A stretch of DNA of 64,000 nucleotides, taken from positions 62,001 to 126,000 of the forward strand of contig CALXLS010000002.1 in the NCBI GenBank assembly GCA_944389265.1. Direction: 5' to 3'. How positions within the stretch are numbered: position 1 is the first letter of the stretch; every line of letters begins with the position of its first letter. Both the position numbers and the translations under genes were made by a program. The stretch comes from an uncultured Alphaproteobacteria bacterium (GTDB lineage Bacteria; Pseudomonadota; Alphaproteobacteria; Rs-D84). Below, in pieces: positions 33,747-44,546 of the stretch. The notes under the pieces were generated by a model, which worked only from the letters and a program-made list of their open reading frames with translations, made no database searches and had not been told where the DNA came from.

Positions 33747-35015
33747 TTATTGATTCATTGAACTAAAGAAATCTGCATTTGTCTTTGTCAAACGTAATTT
33801 ATCCAACAAGAACTCCATTGCTTCCAACGTTCCCATAGGATTAATTATTCTACGCAAGACATACATTTTAGCCAAAGTATCTTTTCCAACCAGCAAGTCT
33901 TCTTTACGAGTTCCAGACTTAGTTATATCAATCGCTGGATAAACACGTTTATCAGACAACTTTCTATCTAAGATAATTTCGCTATTACCTGTTCCTTTAA
34001 ATTCTTCAAAAATAACTTCATCCATCTTTGAACCAGTATCAACCAGCGCAGTTGCGATAATAGTCAAAGACCCACCCCCTTCGATATTACGCGCTGCACC
34101 AAAGAAACGTTTCGGTCTTTGTAATGCATACGCATCAACACCACCAGTTAAGACTTTACCACTACTTGGAACAACTGTATTATACGCACGTCCCAAACGA
34201 GTAATAGAATCCAACAAGATGACAACATCTTGCCCTGCTTCTACTAATCTTTTGGCTTTCTCTATAACCATTTCTGCAACCTGAATATGACGTGCCGCAG
34301 GTTCATCAAACGTAGAAGAAATAACTTCACCCTTTACACTGCGTTGCATATCTGTCACTTCTTCAGGACGTTCGTCAATTAATAAAACAATTAATTTCAC
34401 ATCTGGATAGTTTGTTGCAATAGAATGCGCGATATTCTGCAACATAACCGTTTTACCTGTACGCGGTGGCGCAACAATCAAACTACGCTGTCCTTTACCA
34501 GTTGGAGAAATCAAATCGATAACGCGCGCGGACAAACTACGTCCTTTATCCTTATCATCTTCTACTTCCATTTTCAGCATTTCATCAGGATATAAAGGTG
34601 TCATATCATCAAAAGACACACGATGGCGTAATTTTTCTGGTTCACCACCATTTACACGTTCTATTGTTTCCAATGCGAAATAGCGTTCAGATTCGTTTTG
34701 CGGTGCCTGAATTTGTCCTTCTACATAATCGCCTGTTTTAAGACCATATTTTTTAATTAAAGCCGGCGACACATACAAATCATCTGGACCAGCCAGATAA
34801 TTACTTTCTGGTGCACGCAGGAATCCAAAGCCATCTTGCATACGTTCCAAAACGCCATCCCCGATAAGAGTAATTTTCTTATCCGAAGCATACACACGCA
34901 TAACTGCGAAACGTAATTGCTGTACATTTAATTGTGACGGATTTTCAATTCCCATATCTTCCGCCATTTTCAATAACTGTTGCGGCGATTTAGCCTTTAA
35001 CTCGTTAATATGCAT
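33747..35015 (-). CDS. rho: Transcription termination factor Rho
   Basis: Rho is the hexameric RNA helicase that ends untranslated transcripts. The 422-residue protein has the N-terminal helical and cold-shock RNA-binding domains ([13 protein letters not shown]), Walker [11 protein letters not shown], Walker [11 protein letters not shown] and the Q/R-loop regions. Length and motifs are normal. AAAAGGA precedes the ATG. It has its own promoter and a leader of about 50 nt. Confidence 0.97.
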   Translation of the reverse strand: MHINELKAKSPQQLLKMAEDMGIENPSQLNVQQLRFAVMRVYASDKKITLIGDGVLERMQDGFGFLRAPESNYLAGPDDLYVSPALIKKYGLKTGDYVEGQIQAPQNESERYFALETIERVNGGEPEKLRHRVSFDDMTPLYPDEMLKMEVEDDKDKGRSLSARVIDLISPTGKGQRSLIVAPPRTGKTVMLQNIAHSIATNYPDVKLIVLLIDERPEEVTDMQRSVKGEVISSTFDEPAARHIQVAEMVIEKAKRLVEAGQDVVILLDSITRLGRAYNTVVPSSGKVLTGGVDAYALQRPKRFFGAARNIEGGGSLTIIATALVDTGSKMDEVIFEEFKGTGNSEIILDRKLSDKRVYPAIDITKSGTRKEDLLVGKDTLAKMYVLRRIINPMGTLEAMEFLLDKLRLTKTNADFFSSMNQ

Positions 35016-35073
35016 AAAAAATCCTTTTGTGGAAACAGGAACCAGAACAAGTTCCCTTTAATTAGACCCTGAT

Positions 35074-35102
35074 ATTATATAATTTTTTTGTCAAAAAGTC
35101 AA
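35074..35102 (-). promoter_or_regulatory. rho promoter
   Basis: TTGACT, a 17-bp spacer and TATAAT on the minus strand. Confidence 0.7.
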
Positions 35103-35119
35103 GTTTCCACAACAAGATA

Positions 35120-35641
35120 TTAATTTGAATAATAACAATTACCAGAAACAGAAAAAGTACCGGTTTCATCTGTTCCCGTTGTACCATTAAGTATAAAGCA
35201 ATCTGTAATAGATGTATTTGCATCCCATGGTGCTGTTCTTATTTGAGCAGAAAAACCTCCGATCTCAAGTCCAGCATAACTAGGACATTTAGTACAGTCA
35301 TAACCAGAATAACTTATAGGTCCATAAGAACCAGCCCCACAGATATATTGTTTTCTAGTATCACAAAGACTTTCATCATCGCACTCAACACATAAACGAT
35401 TAATATTATTTCCAGCCATCAAAGAAGAGTCCTTCATTGGAGTTACCGCACAATTTTCAATACAAAAACCAAAATCACTTCCTGATTGATGATAACAATA
35501 CGCCTGATTTACACACTCACCATCTGGGTCATCCAAAGTAGAACCGGGTACACACCTTTCTCCGATTTGTAACCATCCCGAAGCAAATACAGGCGATACA
35601 CATAATAAAACCGCAAGTAAAGAAAATAAAACTCCCCTCAT
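35120..35641 (-). CDS. Secreted Cys-rich protein behind leader B
   Basis: The 173-residue product has a signal peptide (near VFA/SG) and 15 or so cysteines in EGF-like or knottin-like spacing (GERCVPG, GECVNQAYCYH, CIENCAV, CVECDDESLCD, CTKCPSY). The C-terminal 30 residues share TSIT-x-C and D-x-TG-x-(F/Y)...NCYYSN with 36514-37098. It is probably exported and disulphide-bonded. AAAGGAATAG precedes the ATG. Transcription must pass the terminator of leader B. Function unknown. Confidence 0.75.
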   Translation of the reverse strand: MRGVLFSLLAVLLCVSPVFASGWLQIGERCVPGSTLDDPDGECVNQAYCYHQSGSDFGFCIENCAVTPMKDSSLMAGNNINRLCVECDDESLCDTRKQYICGAGSYGPISYSGYDCTKCPSYAGLEIGGFSAQIRTAPWDANTSITDCFILNGTTGTDETGTFSVSGNCYYSN

Positions 35642-35912
35642 ATCTATTCCTTTTTGTTAAAAATTAAACCGCCAAGGAACTGGCGGTCGGGGAGTTAAGA
35701 AAATCATAGTAAGCATGACCCCTGTGGTCTTTACATCTTAAGGATGCTATTTTATAACCACAGGCTCCCCGACAAAAATATCGGGAAGCAAACAAAACAT
35801 ACGGCGCTTTTTATGCGCCGACATCTTTTACTGTCGGATAACAGACATGATTAAATGTCTGCCCTTACTATGGGGTTTCTTATGCCCCTGAGCCAGCATC
35901 CCTGCTGATTCA
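35642..35912 (-). promoter_or_regulatory. Structured leader RNA copy B
   Basis: Same plan as copy A, read on the minus strand. P1: CAGCA-GGGA-TGCTG. P2: GGGG/CCCC (35885-35888, 35872-35875), its loop TAAGAAA (35876-35882) complementary to TTTCTTA at 35696-35702. X (35765-35773) pairs with X' (35781-35788, 8 bp, one wobble) or Y (35686-35694, 9 bp). An 8-bp CCTGTGGT/ACCACAGG hairpin nests in X-Y. Terminator ACCGCCA/TGGCGGT (35668-35687) shares two bases with Y. Two or three extra hairpins lie between P2 and X'. The stem sequences differ from copy A while pairing is kept. Confidence 0.72.
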
Positions 35913-35918
35913 AAAAAG

Positions 35919-35947
35919 ATTATAAACATTTTAATCTTTCAAAACAA
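35919..35947 (-). promoter_or_regulatory. Promoter of leader B
   Basis: TTGTTT, a 17-bp spacer and a perfect TATAAT on the minus strand, just upstream of P1. Confidence 0.7.
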
Positions 35948-35982
35948 GAAAATATGTTTTTCCTTGCTTTTTTTCTGTTTTA

Positions 35983-36011
35983 TTGCTCAAATTATCATTA
36001 TAAATTATAAC
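35983..36011 (+). promoter_or_regulatory. ssb promoter
   Basis: TTGCTC, a 17-bp spacer and TATAAC; short leader with AAAGGAAG before the ATG at 36025. It is divergent from the leader B promoter. Confidence 0.55.
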
Positions 36012-36024
36012 AAAGGAAGCGATA

Positions 36025-36489
36025 ATGGCAGGTAGCATAAATAAAGTTATACTTGTTGGCAATGTTGGACAAGATCCTCAAGTCAGACCCCTACAAAGCG
36101 GACAAAAAGTAGTTAGTTTTTCTCTTGCGACATCTGATCGTTGGCGCGACAGACAATCTGGTGAACAGAAAGAACAAACCGAATGGCATCGTGTTGTTAT
36201 TTTCAACCCAAGCCTTGCAGATGTTGCCGAACGTATGCTGCAGAAAGGCACAAAAGTTTATATAGAAGGTTCTCTGCGTACACGCAAATGGCAAAATCAA
36301 CAAGGTGCAGACGTTTACACAACAGAAGTAATTCTTAATCCTTTTGCCGGTCAAATGGTAATCTTAAGTGGTGCAAAAACCTTGGATGGTACATCATCAA
36401 TGGGTGGTGATTATTCTTCATCTGCTCAACCAACTCAACCACGCGAAGAAATATCCGTATCAGATATCGGTGATGATATTCCATTTTAA
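36025..36489 (+). CDS. ssb: Single-stranded DNA-binding protein
   Basis: The 154-residue protein has the SSB OB-fold (about 1-110: [17 protein letters not shown]-x-x-V-x-F) and a linker ending in the acidic tail DIGDDIPF, which recruits repair and replication partners. Tail and fold are intact. In many alphaproteobacteria ssb lies beside uvrA, but here uvrA is 14 kb away. Confidence 0.97.
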   Translation: MAGSINKVILVGNVGQDPQVRPLQSGQKVVSFSLATSDRWRDRQSGEQKEQTEWHRVVIFNPSLADVAERMLQKGTKVYIEGSLRTRKWQNQQGADVYTTEVILNPFAGQMVILSGAKTLDGTSSMGGDYSSSAQPTQPREEISVSDIGDDIPF

Positions 36490-36513
36490 AAAAATCCCCA
36501 TTTGGGGATTTTT
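36490..36513. terminator. Bidirectional terminator ssb / Cys-rich gene
   Basis: AAAAATCCCCA-TT-TGGGGATTTTT between convergent genes. Confidence 0.9.
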
Positions 36514-37098
36514 TTAATTTGAATAGTAACAATTTGATGTAAACGTGTAACTTCCAGAAGAATCCGACATTTTAGAATTCGCTGGAATATAACATTTTGT
36601 TATAGAAGTAGAACCTGGTTCAGAAGTACCATAAACCCCACCAGATGATGGGCAACGATAACATCCAGAAGTACCATTTGTGCTACTTCCGTAATATCCT
36701 GCCGCACATCTATACTCTGTTTTACTAGAACAAACACCCGTAGTACATCCACATGTTTTTAGAGTTCTTTTTTGATATCCTGTATTACCAGCGGTCCAAT
36801 CTGTAGAAGTACAGTTTGAGCAAGTTTTACACTTATAGCATTTATTATTTACACAATCCCAACCGTCATCATAATTGTTGCAATCATTTTTAGAATAACA
36901 TCCGCAAGTATAAGTTGTTGTACCAGATTGAGCATTTATACACGTGCATTTATTATCTTCTGTACCGCATCCAACAAAAGTATTTAAAGAACTGTCCCAA
37001 TATGCCTGCTTATTACAAGTTCCGGCGTCACAAACGGGCTCAGAACGTGCACAAAAGCACCAAAAGCATACAGACACTCCTATTAATATTTTTTTCAT
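36514..37098 (-). CDS. Secreted Cys-rich protein behind leader C
   Basis: The 194-residue product has a signal peptide (near ARS/EP) and about 25 cysteines in short loops such as CDAGTCN, CTCINA, TCGCYSKNDC, CYKCKTCSNC and CGCTTGVC. Its C-terminus (DSSGSYTFTSNCYYSN) matches that of 35120-35641 and the family B proteins. Densely disulphide-bonded surface or secreted protein is likely. AGGAGATGGG precedes the ATG. Function unknown. Confidence 0.75.
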   Translation of the reverse strand: MKKILIGVSVCFWCFCARSEPVCDAGTCNKQAYWDSSLNTFVGCGTEDNKCTCINAQSGTTTYTCGCYSKNDCNNYDDGWDCVNNKCYKCKTCSNCTSTDWTAGNTGYQKRTLKTCGCTTGVCSSKTEYRCAAGYYGSSTNGTSGCYRCPSSGGVYGTSEPGSTSITKCYIPANSKMSDSSGSYTFTSNCYYSN

Positions 37099-37344
37099 TT
37101 TCCCATCTCCTAGTTTTTGTGTTTAAACAAAAAACCACCAAAGTAATTGGTGGCCAGGAGGTTGAGAACAATCATACGAATTGTGTCGCGTATTGTTAAT
37201 ATTCCGCGAACCCTCCTGACCAGTTTGATCAGGAGTTTGTTTTTCGTCGTAATAATAAAACTGGCGCAACTTGCGCGCCACAGGTACTTATTCCGACGCG
37301 TATGAACGGGTTCTCACACCCCACCAACAGAACACCTGTTGACA
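37099..37344 (-). promoter_or_regulatory. Structured leader RNA copy C
   Basis: Same plan as copies A and B on the minus strand. P1: CAACAG-GTGTT-CTGTTG. P2: GGGG/CCC with loop TGAGAAC (37310-37316), complementary to GTTCTCA at 37063+100 (37163-37169). X (37212-37221) pairs with X' (37227-37235, 9 bp with one wobble) or Y (37152-37161, 10 bp with one wobble). A TCGCG/CGCGA hairpin nests in X-Y. Terminator CCACCAA/TTGGTGG (37135-37153) with six Ts shares two bases with Y. Compared with copy A, TAAG/CTTA in the pseudoknot becomes GAG/CTC, a compensatory change. Confidence 0.74.
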
Positions 37345-37350
37345 ATATTG

Positions 37351-37378
37351 ATTATACAGAGAGAAGTACAAAAAGCAA
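37351..37378 (-). promoter_or_regulatory. Promoter of leader C
   Basis: TTGCTT, a 16-bp spacer and TATAAT on the minus strand. Confidence 0.65.
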
Positions 37379-37382
37379 CTCT

Positions 37383-37408
37383 AAAAAAGCCCCAAATGGG
37401 GCTTTTTT
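37383..37408 (-). terminator. Autotransporter gene terminator
   Basis: AAAAAAGCCCCA-AA-TGGGGCTTTTTT directly after the stop codon. Confidence 0.9.
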
Positions 37409-40400
37409 TTAAAATCTGTAAGAACCAGACACTTTTATATTATGTAATTGTATTGCCGGATTATATTGATAGCGATAATCCAACCCAACCTGAATTCCGG
37501 ATGCAGATAACAATTCCACACCACCGCCGATATTTGCCCACAATGGGTCAATATCAACATCGTACTTTGTATAAGAATGTGCCAATGCAAATTTATACTT
37601 TGCGAAATCAGGTGCACCCAATACATCATATTCTATCCCAATAGAAGCATATGGGCGAATCTGGAACCACGCAGAAGGATATATACGCTTCTGAGCGATT
37701 AAAGAATACCCTGGTGTCAAGATTAAATAACCATCAGATTTCAAGTTCATATAATCTTGATTTGCTGCTTTTTCTTTGACCGAGAAACCGAAGTTATATC
37801 CAACACGAGCATACATATTACCAACGATGTATTCGTTCAACCAATCATGCAACAAGCCCCATTCACTAATCAAACTAAATGCGGTACCAGAGCCATCGAT
37901 AGGTGCAACAAAATTCTGCTCACGTGAAACATCTAAGAAGTGAATATCCAAGAACGCATTACCATAAACGCGAGTTTTTTCACCTAATGTTTTCATCAAA
38001 TAACCACCTAAACCGACATTTGTATCAGCAACCTTTGTTTCTACCTGCCCTAAAATAGATTCACCTGGCATATATCCTAAATCCATAGAATCAAAATTTT
38101 CACTGGACATATTAGAAATGCGTCCTGTTAAACCTAGAATCATTGTTTCAGAATGCTGCCAATCGAAACCACCAGATACATTAAACCGATTACCATCGAC
38201 ACGTTTACCATCAGATACTTTCTGATTGAACATACCGAAATCTACATCCAACCAAGCCTTTTTCAAACTACGGTTACGATTCCAGATGAATTCATCAAAC
38301 ATTCTATCTTCAAATGAACGGAAGTTTGTATGTTCATTCAAAGCGATACTACCTGCAATTTGTTCCAGTTCACGCGCTTGGAATAAACGACTAAAGCGTG
38401 CCAAACCTGTACCATCACGGTTCATATAATAATCTTCCATACGATTGTATAACTCTTGAGCCATTGTTTCTAAATTTGTGCCCTTGAACATAACAGGTAT
38501 TACTTCGATAGGAGTACTATTAAAGAAACCTGTATTTAATAATTGACCTTCAATCAAATTATCCAAAGCACCAGCAGAAACATATTCACCTTCTGTATGA
38601 GATTCTGTACGTCCTACAATAGGTTGAATTTTGAATACCTCAACTGGTCCACCAAATCTTGGGTCAAACACGATATAAATACTATCTGCCTGACCATCAC
38701 CATCTGTATCACGCATAGACAAGTAGGCAGGTAAATCTTCACTTGAACCATTATTAGCATTCAAAGAATCCAAATAGTTAAAGCAAATACTACCATCTGC
38801 ATTACAGAAGTTAACATTTAAATTACGTATTTTATCACTTAATTCACGAATTCCTTCGTCTGCATGAACCAACCAAATGGCAGTTCCTTGATTTACAATG
38901 TCAAATAGATTGATTCCAATTTGTCCATCTTGTAAAGGTGAATTATTAGAATGATTACCAAATCCAGACACATTAGAAACAAATTCACCACCAACTGTAA
39001 TCATAGCCTGCGCGTTTTCAGGATTCGTAATGATACCCAAAGTATCGTCTTCATTTAGACTTACAGTTGCCCAATAATTACGCGTTGTAGAGTTCATCGA
39101 AGGACCTGCTGCATAAGGTAAAATCGCAGCATTCAAAGAACTACCATTATCAAAAATATAATCTCCCCCGATAGTCATTTGTTCTATACCAATGAAACCG
39201 ACACCACCAGATACAGATTCTGCGACATTAACATCCATCCAGTTTGTCGAAGGATTTGCATAGAATTTCAAATCAACCGCTTGTATACTTCCACCGACAT
39301 CGATATCGCTAGAATTTACGGTCATTTCTCCAGAAACCTGATTAATGCCAGAAGCAGCATTAAAATTAGATGCAGTTATTACATAATTATCAGAAAGAAC
39401 ATTTACATCACCTGAATTTAAAGAAGATGCATAATTCTGATACAACATTCCATCAACAGAGAACGCGCCTTCTGATGTAAGCCCTGCGCCACCAAGTTCA
39501 ACGGTTCCTGTATTTCCCATCACAAAAGTTGTAACTTCTGAAATACCTGCACCAGAATCTAATGTTAAATTACCAGTATTTGTAATAACCCCTAACCTGA
39601 TTCCGTCATCTGCGATTAAAGCCAATGTACCAGAATTAGACAAATCTTTTGCACTTATTGACGCAGCATCAAAGGTTACAGATGAAGCATTTGCTACAGT
39701 AAATGCACCACCGAATATTGCGTCACCATCAAAAACATATTTTGCTGTACCGGCAGACGCATTAAATGCACCACTAACATTTAGCGCCCCACCAGATGTC
39801 AAGGCAAAATCATTACTTGTTAAATTCAAAGCACCCGTTTCCGCGCCTTGAACTAAATCACCAGTAACAGAAACGTCATTTTCGATGCTAACAGTATTAG
39901 CACTTATATTTGCGACCCCAGATGTCACTGTAATAAAATCGGATGCAAGAGAATTTCCTGTAACATCCATTACACCACCGGTTACGTCGACTGTACCAGT
40001 TGTTATTGCCGTACCTTTTAATACCAAATCATCACTATTAACTATATCACCTAATGTCACATTACCAGACGCAATCAAGGACGCAGAAGAAGTATTTGTA
40101 ATATCTGCACCATTAATAACCTGTGCATTTACAGTCAAAGTACCAGAATTTGTAATTTTATTATCAAATTCAACAATCGTATTTGCATCGACATCCAATG
40201 TACCAGCATTAACAACCTGCCCTAACAAAGACGCTGCAGTTGCAGAATTTACAACCAAAGTATTACCTTCAGCAATAGAAACTCCACCTGCCAAATCTAT
40301 TTCAGATTGATTCGTTTGCAATGTTAAACTATTTGTTCCATTAACAATCAACCCAGTTGTAGGTGTTGTAGAATTAAACCAAACCCCACCAGCGATATCT

Positions 40401-42442
40401 ATACTACCGTTTTTTGCAATGATTTGATTTCCAGATGTAACAATCTGTCCATTTGTTGTTCCTACGTTAGTCAACGAACCGACAGTAGTACTACCTGTAA
40501 CAAACTCAATAGTTCCACCATTGTTAGCAACCACAGCTCCAGACACTGTTAAATTCTGTGAACCAGTTGTACCGAATACGATTTCACCCAATCCGGCAAC
40601 GTTAACATCTTGATCAACATCAATATTCGCTGCAGACAAAGTCATACTACGTGCGACCAAAGAATCGGTTGCATTAATTCCTCCGGTAATATTTATAGAA
40701 CCGTTACTAGAAACCAAGTTAAACCCTTGTGCACCAGAAGCCGCAATATTAACATCACCATTTGCGACTGCACTTGTATTACTTAACGAGACATTTCCAG
40801 CAATATCAATTGTTTGGTCTACTATCAAAGAAGTTGTTGATTTATCAATATTCAGCATACCATTTGAAACGGATAATGCATTAGCAACCGAAACACCTCC
40901 AACCAACGCATTTAAATTCACGGTACCACCATCAACGGCCAAGGCACCCAAAGATAAGTCACTACCAGAGGTATCAGAACCTTTTATAGTCATTTCACCA
41001 GAAACATTTGTGACTGTACCAGAAATAGAAATATCACGCGCATTAATTAAAGCAGTTCCGCTATTATTTGTAACATTACCACTAATTGTTATTGCACCTG
41101 TTTCACTTGTTGGTGAAACGATTTCCAAACTTCCGCCATTATTTGAAACCGCCGCCAATTGTACCGTAGCTCCACTTAATGACATATCCCCATTATTAGA
41201 AACATTGCCACCGACAATTAAATTTCCGTCTGCATCTATAGAAGTTATAGAACCCGCTACACTATTCACAACACCAGAGATATTAATTTCACCTGCAGAC
41301 CCTTCTACCGTAGAAATACTCAACCCAGTATCCGCCTCAGAAGCATTATTTGTGACCGAATCGGCGGTAATAGAATTCGCCAACAGTTCCATATTAGCAG
41401 ATGCATTGCCTTGACCATTGACAATATCCGTCAGCGTCAAAGTACCTTCACGAACCGCCAAGTAAAATTCATTTAAATCATTTTCTGAAATCTGTAACCA
41501 TAAATCATTATCAGCCCCAGGACCAAAGACCAAGGTACCAGTATCCAAATGAAATGTATTCGAAGACAACATGGCGCTAAGGTCGAAACCGAAAGCCAGG
41601 TTTGTTTCACCTTTAATTGTTGCGTATAAATTCCCTTTGTTAACAAAAGAAGGATTCAGCGCATCACCACCGGCAATACTTAAACTATCCGCATTGATAG
41701 TCATCGTACTATTATTCGAATCGTTTTTCATCGTTGCGCCACCAGTCAACGAGATATTAACGACATCATCTTCTGCAATTCTTCCGATTTCCATTGAAGA
41801 ACCAGAATTTTCAATACTACCCGAAGAAGTTATATCACCACCAGACAACATTGTGAAACTACCACCAGATTCACCATTTTGAATTGCCCCAGTAGAAGTT
41901 ATGCTGCCCGCACTAACATTTACATTTCCGGTTCCTTTATTAGTAAGTTGCGCCAAAGTCAACCCATTAGCAATCTTTAAATTAGTATTTCCACCGGTTG
42001 AATCGATAGCCCCTGACGTCATAGTATTAGCCTGAGCAGAAAAATCTGCACTGGCAGAAACAGACCCAGATATCGTAAGAGTATCTGCATCTTCAATTGT
42101 CAAATCCCCAGCGGCCACGATATTATTGAAAGTCATATCTATCGGCGTAGTAGGAATAGAATGAGCCCCAAGTCCCAATGAATATCCCTCTGCGATAGTA
42201 AGTAAATCGTTAACAACGATAGGCCCATCTGAACGTATTGAAAAATTGGTCTGACTAATATCAGTACCCGCATAATAATTTCCATCAACGGGATCTGAAT
42301 ACGCATAACCAATTGACATACTACCAACAGTTAACCCACTCGTATCAAAAGTAGACCCATATTGATTTTGTGGGTAATAAATCTCTGCATTTACAGCCAA
42401 TGGTGTCAAGCAGAACATAACAAATATTGTCTTTTTCATCAT
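37409..42442 (-). CDS. Large autotransporter (type Va) surface protein
   Basis: The 1677-residue protein has a signal peptide (near VNA/EI), a passenger of about 1300 residues made of repeating short beta strands rich in N, S, G, T and V (recurring G-N-V-x-N and L-x-I-x-G patterns, expected to form a beta-helix), and a C-terminal autotransporter barrel (about 1400-1677) ending in the aromatic SGSYRF. It should be displayed on the outer membrane as an adhesin-type surface protein; a protease triad is not evident in the passenger. AGGAAG precedes the start; ATGATG allows either Met 1 or 2. Confidence 0.9.
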   Translation of the reverse strand: MMKKTIFVMFCLTPLAVNAEIYYPQNQYGSTFDTSGLTVGSMSIGYAYSDPVDGNYYAGTDISQTNFSIRSDGPIVVNDLLTIAEGYSLGLGAHSIPTTPIDMTFNNIVAAGDLTIEDADTLTISGSVSASADFSAQANTMTSGAIDSTGGNTNLKIANGLTLAQLTNKGTGNVNVSAGSITSTGAIQNGESGGSFTMLSGGDITSSGSIENSGSSMEIGRIAEDDVVNISLTGGATMKNDSNNSTMTINADSLSIAGGDALNPSFVNKGNLYATIKGETNLAFGFDLSAMLSSNTFHLDTGTLVFGPGADNDLWLQISENDLNEFYLAVREGTLTLTDIVNGQGNASANMELLANSITADSVTNNASEADTGLSISTVEGSAGEINISGVVNSVAGSITSIDADGNLIVGGNVSNNGDMSLSGATVQLAAVSNNGGSLEIVSPTSETGAITISGNVTNNSGTALINARDISISGTVTNVSGEMTIKGSDTSGSDLSLGALAVDGGTVNLNALVGGVSVANALSVSNGMLNIDKSTTSLIVDQTIDIAGNVSLSNTSAVANGDVNIAASGAQGFNLVSSNGSINITGGINATDSLVARSMTLSAANIDVDQDVNVAGLGEIVFGTTGSQNLTVSGAVVANNGGTIEFVTGSTTVGSLTNVGTTNGQIVTSGNQIIAKNGSIDIAGGVWFNSTTPTTGLIVNGTNSLTLQTNQSEIDLAGGVSIAEGNTLVVNSATAASLLGQVVNAGTLDVDANTIVEFDNKITNSGTLTVNAQVINGADITNTSSASLIASGNVTLGDIVNSDDLVLKGTAITTGTVDVTGGVMDVTGNSLASDFITVTSGVANISANTVSIENDVSVTGDLVQGAETGALNLTSNDFALTSGGALNVSGAFNASAGTAKYVFDGDAIFGGAFTVANASSVTFDAASISAKDLSNSGTLALIADDGIRLGVITNTGNLTLDSGAGISEVTTFVMGNTGTVELGGAGLTSEGAFSVDGMLYQNYASSLNSGDVNVLSDNYVITASNFNAASGINQVSGEMTVNSSDIDVGGSIQAVDLKFYANPSTNWMDVNVAESVSGGVGFIGIEQMTIGGDYIFDNGSSLNAAILPYAAGPSMNSTTRNYWATVSLNEDDTLGIITNPENAQAMITVGGEFVSNVSGFGNHSNNSPLQDGQIGINLFDIVNQGTAIWLVHADEGIRELSDKIRNLNVNFCNADGSICFNYLDSLNANNGSSEDLPAYLSMRDTDGDGQADSIYIVFDPRFGGPVEVFKIQPIVGRTESHTEGEYVSAGALDNLIEGQLLNTGFFNSTPIEVIPVMFKGTNLETMAQELYNRMEDYYMNRDGTGLARFSRLFQARELEQIAGSIALNEHTNFRSFEDRMFDEFIWNRNRSLKKAWLDVDFGMFNQKVSDGKRVDGNRFNVSGGFDWQHSETMILGLTGRISNMSSENFDSMDLGYMPGESILGQVETKVADTNVGLGGYLMKTLGEKTRVYGNAFLDIHFLDVSREQNFVAPIDGSGTAFSLISEWGLLHDWLNEYIVGNMYARVGYNFGFSVKEKAANQDYMNLKSDGYLILTPGYSLIAQKRIYPSAWFQIRPYASIGIEYDVLGAPDFAKYKFALAHSYTKYDVDIDPLWANIGGGVELLSASGIQVGLDYRYQYNPAIQLHNIKVSGSYRF

Positions 42443-42522
42443 ATTTTTATTTTCTTCCTATCGTTTTTATGATTATATTATGACACAATTCGTCAAATAA
42501 GACAAGACGGAACTGTAAGTAA

Positions 42523-43816
<1,294 letters not shown>

Positions 43817-43868
43817 CCATAGAAACCGAAACGGGGCGGACACCTTCCGCCCCAATAAAAAAAGAACA

Positions 43869-44075
43869 ATGAATATATTGTCCGATATATTATTGATAAT
43901 AAAATACTTGATTGCTCTGGCTATTGTTTTTGCAATAGTAATGGCGCCAGCATGGATTGCACGTCAAACAGGGAAAGGGAAGCAAGACATGATACTGGTA
44001 CGACTTGCCAGTTGGGTTTTTGGTTGGTCAATTATTGGATGGCTATGGGCATTATTCTGGGGCGCAAAAAAATAG
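43869..44075 (+). CDS. Small membrane protein, superinfection-immunity family-like
   Basis: The 68-residue protein has two membrane helices (about 8-30 and 45-63) around a basic loop ARQTGKGKQ. The segment from APAWIAR to GWLWALFW resembles the superinfection immunity (Imm_superinfect) family, whose T4 member blocks DNA entry of competing phages; many bacterial members are uncharacterised. Only a weak ribosome binding site is seen. The function here is a family guess. Confidence 0.6.
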   Translation: MNILSDILLIIKYLIALAIVFAIVMAPAWIARQTGKGKQDMILVRLASWVFGWSIIGWLWALFWGAKK

Positions 44076-44254
44076 TACTTTATAGCACCGAATTACAAAT
44101 AATCAAATTTTTGAGAAATCTAATTTTTTTACTGAACACTTATCAAAAAAACTAATCCAAACAAATATAAGACTATACCATAAAAATATATAACGAACAT
44201 GAATTCAAAATTTTTTATAAAATTCATTTGATATGTTTAATGCCATAAGCATAA

Positions 44255-44277
44255 AAAACAAGGGGCCACAGCCCCCT
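44255..44277 (-). terminator. Terminator of the 44450 small gene
   Basis: GGGGC-TGTG-GCCCC with TTGTTTTTT following on the minus strand. Confidence 0.75.
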
Positions 44278-44294
44278 GTAAAAATTGCATTCTA

Positions 44295-44450
44295 TTATTT
44301 TTCGTTTTGGTCTTTATCAATATTAATACCGCGTGCCCTCAGTTCCAAAGCAATCTTTACCGTTTCCATACCTTTTTTATAACCGGCACCATGAGCCTTA
44401 TTCTGTAAGGTCTCAGCGGCTTTATTAAATTTATTTATACTTTCAGTCAT
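44295..44450 (-). CDS. Small unknown helical protein, 51 residues
   Basis: The protein is short, charged and helix-prone with no signal peptide. A perfect promoter and a terminator frame it. A TTG-started version (44489) begins next to the -10 box and is rejected; GAGG 8 bases before the ATG at 44450 sets the start. Function unknown. Confidence 0.55.
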   Translation of the reverse strand: MTESINKFNKAAETLQNKAHGAGYKKGMETVKIALELRARGINIDKDQNEK

Positions 44451-44489
44451 TTTCAATGCCTCATTAAAAACATCTCTCTGACAGGACAA

Positions 44490-44518
44490 AATATATACTA
44501 ATAAAATATTTTTGTCAA
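44490..44518 (-). promoter_or_regulatory. Strong promoter of the 44450 gene
   Basis: Perfect TTGACA, 17-bp spacer and TATATT; begins TTGACAAAAATATTTT like the sequence upstream of the LRR gene at 55040. Confidence 0.7.
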
Positions 44519-44546
44519 GTATTTTTATCCTTCAAAGTTTCAATAT

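Noticed and set aside
35642-37344. Integron attC-like recombination sites in the leaders
   Set aside because: The elements fold strongly and precede cassette-like genes, but they lack the conserved attC core sites, no integrase is seen, and each has its own promoter and terminator, which fits RNA control better.
39885-41882. Several plus-strand reading frames inside the autotransporter gene
   Set aside because: They are shadows of the repetitive beta-helix coding sequence and lack start signals.
43833-43853. GGGGCGGA/TTCCGCCCC hairpin as eno terminator
   Set aside because: The stem is strong but followed by AATAAAAAA with no T run on either strand; I treat it only as a leader hairpin of the next gene.
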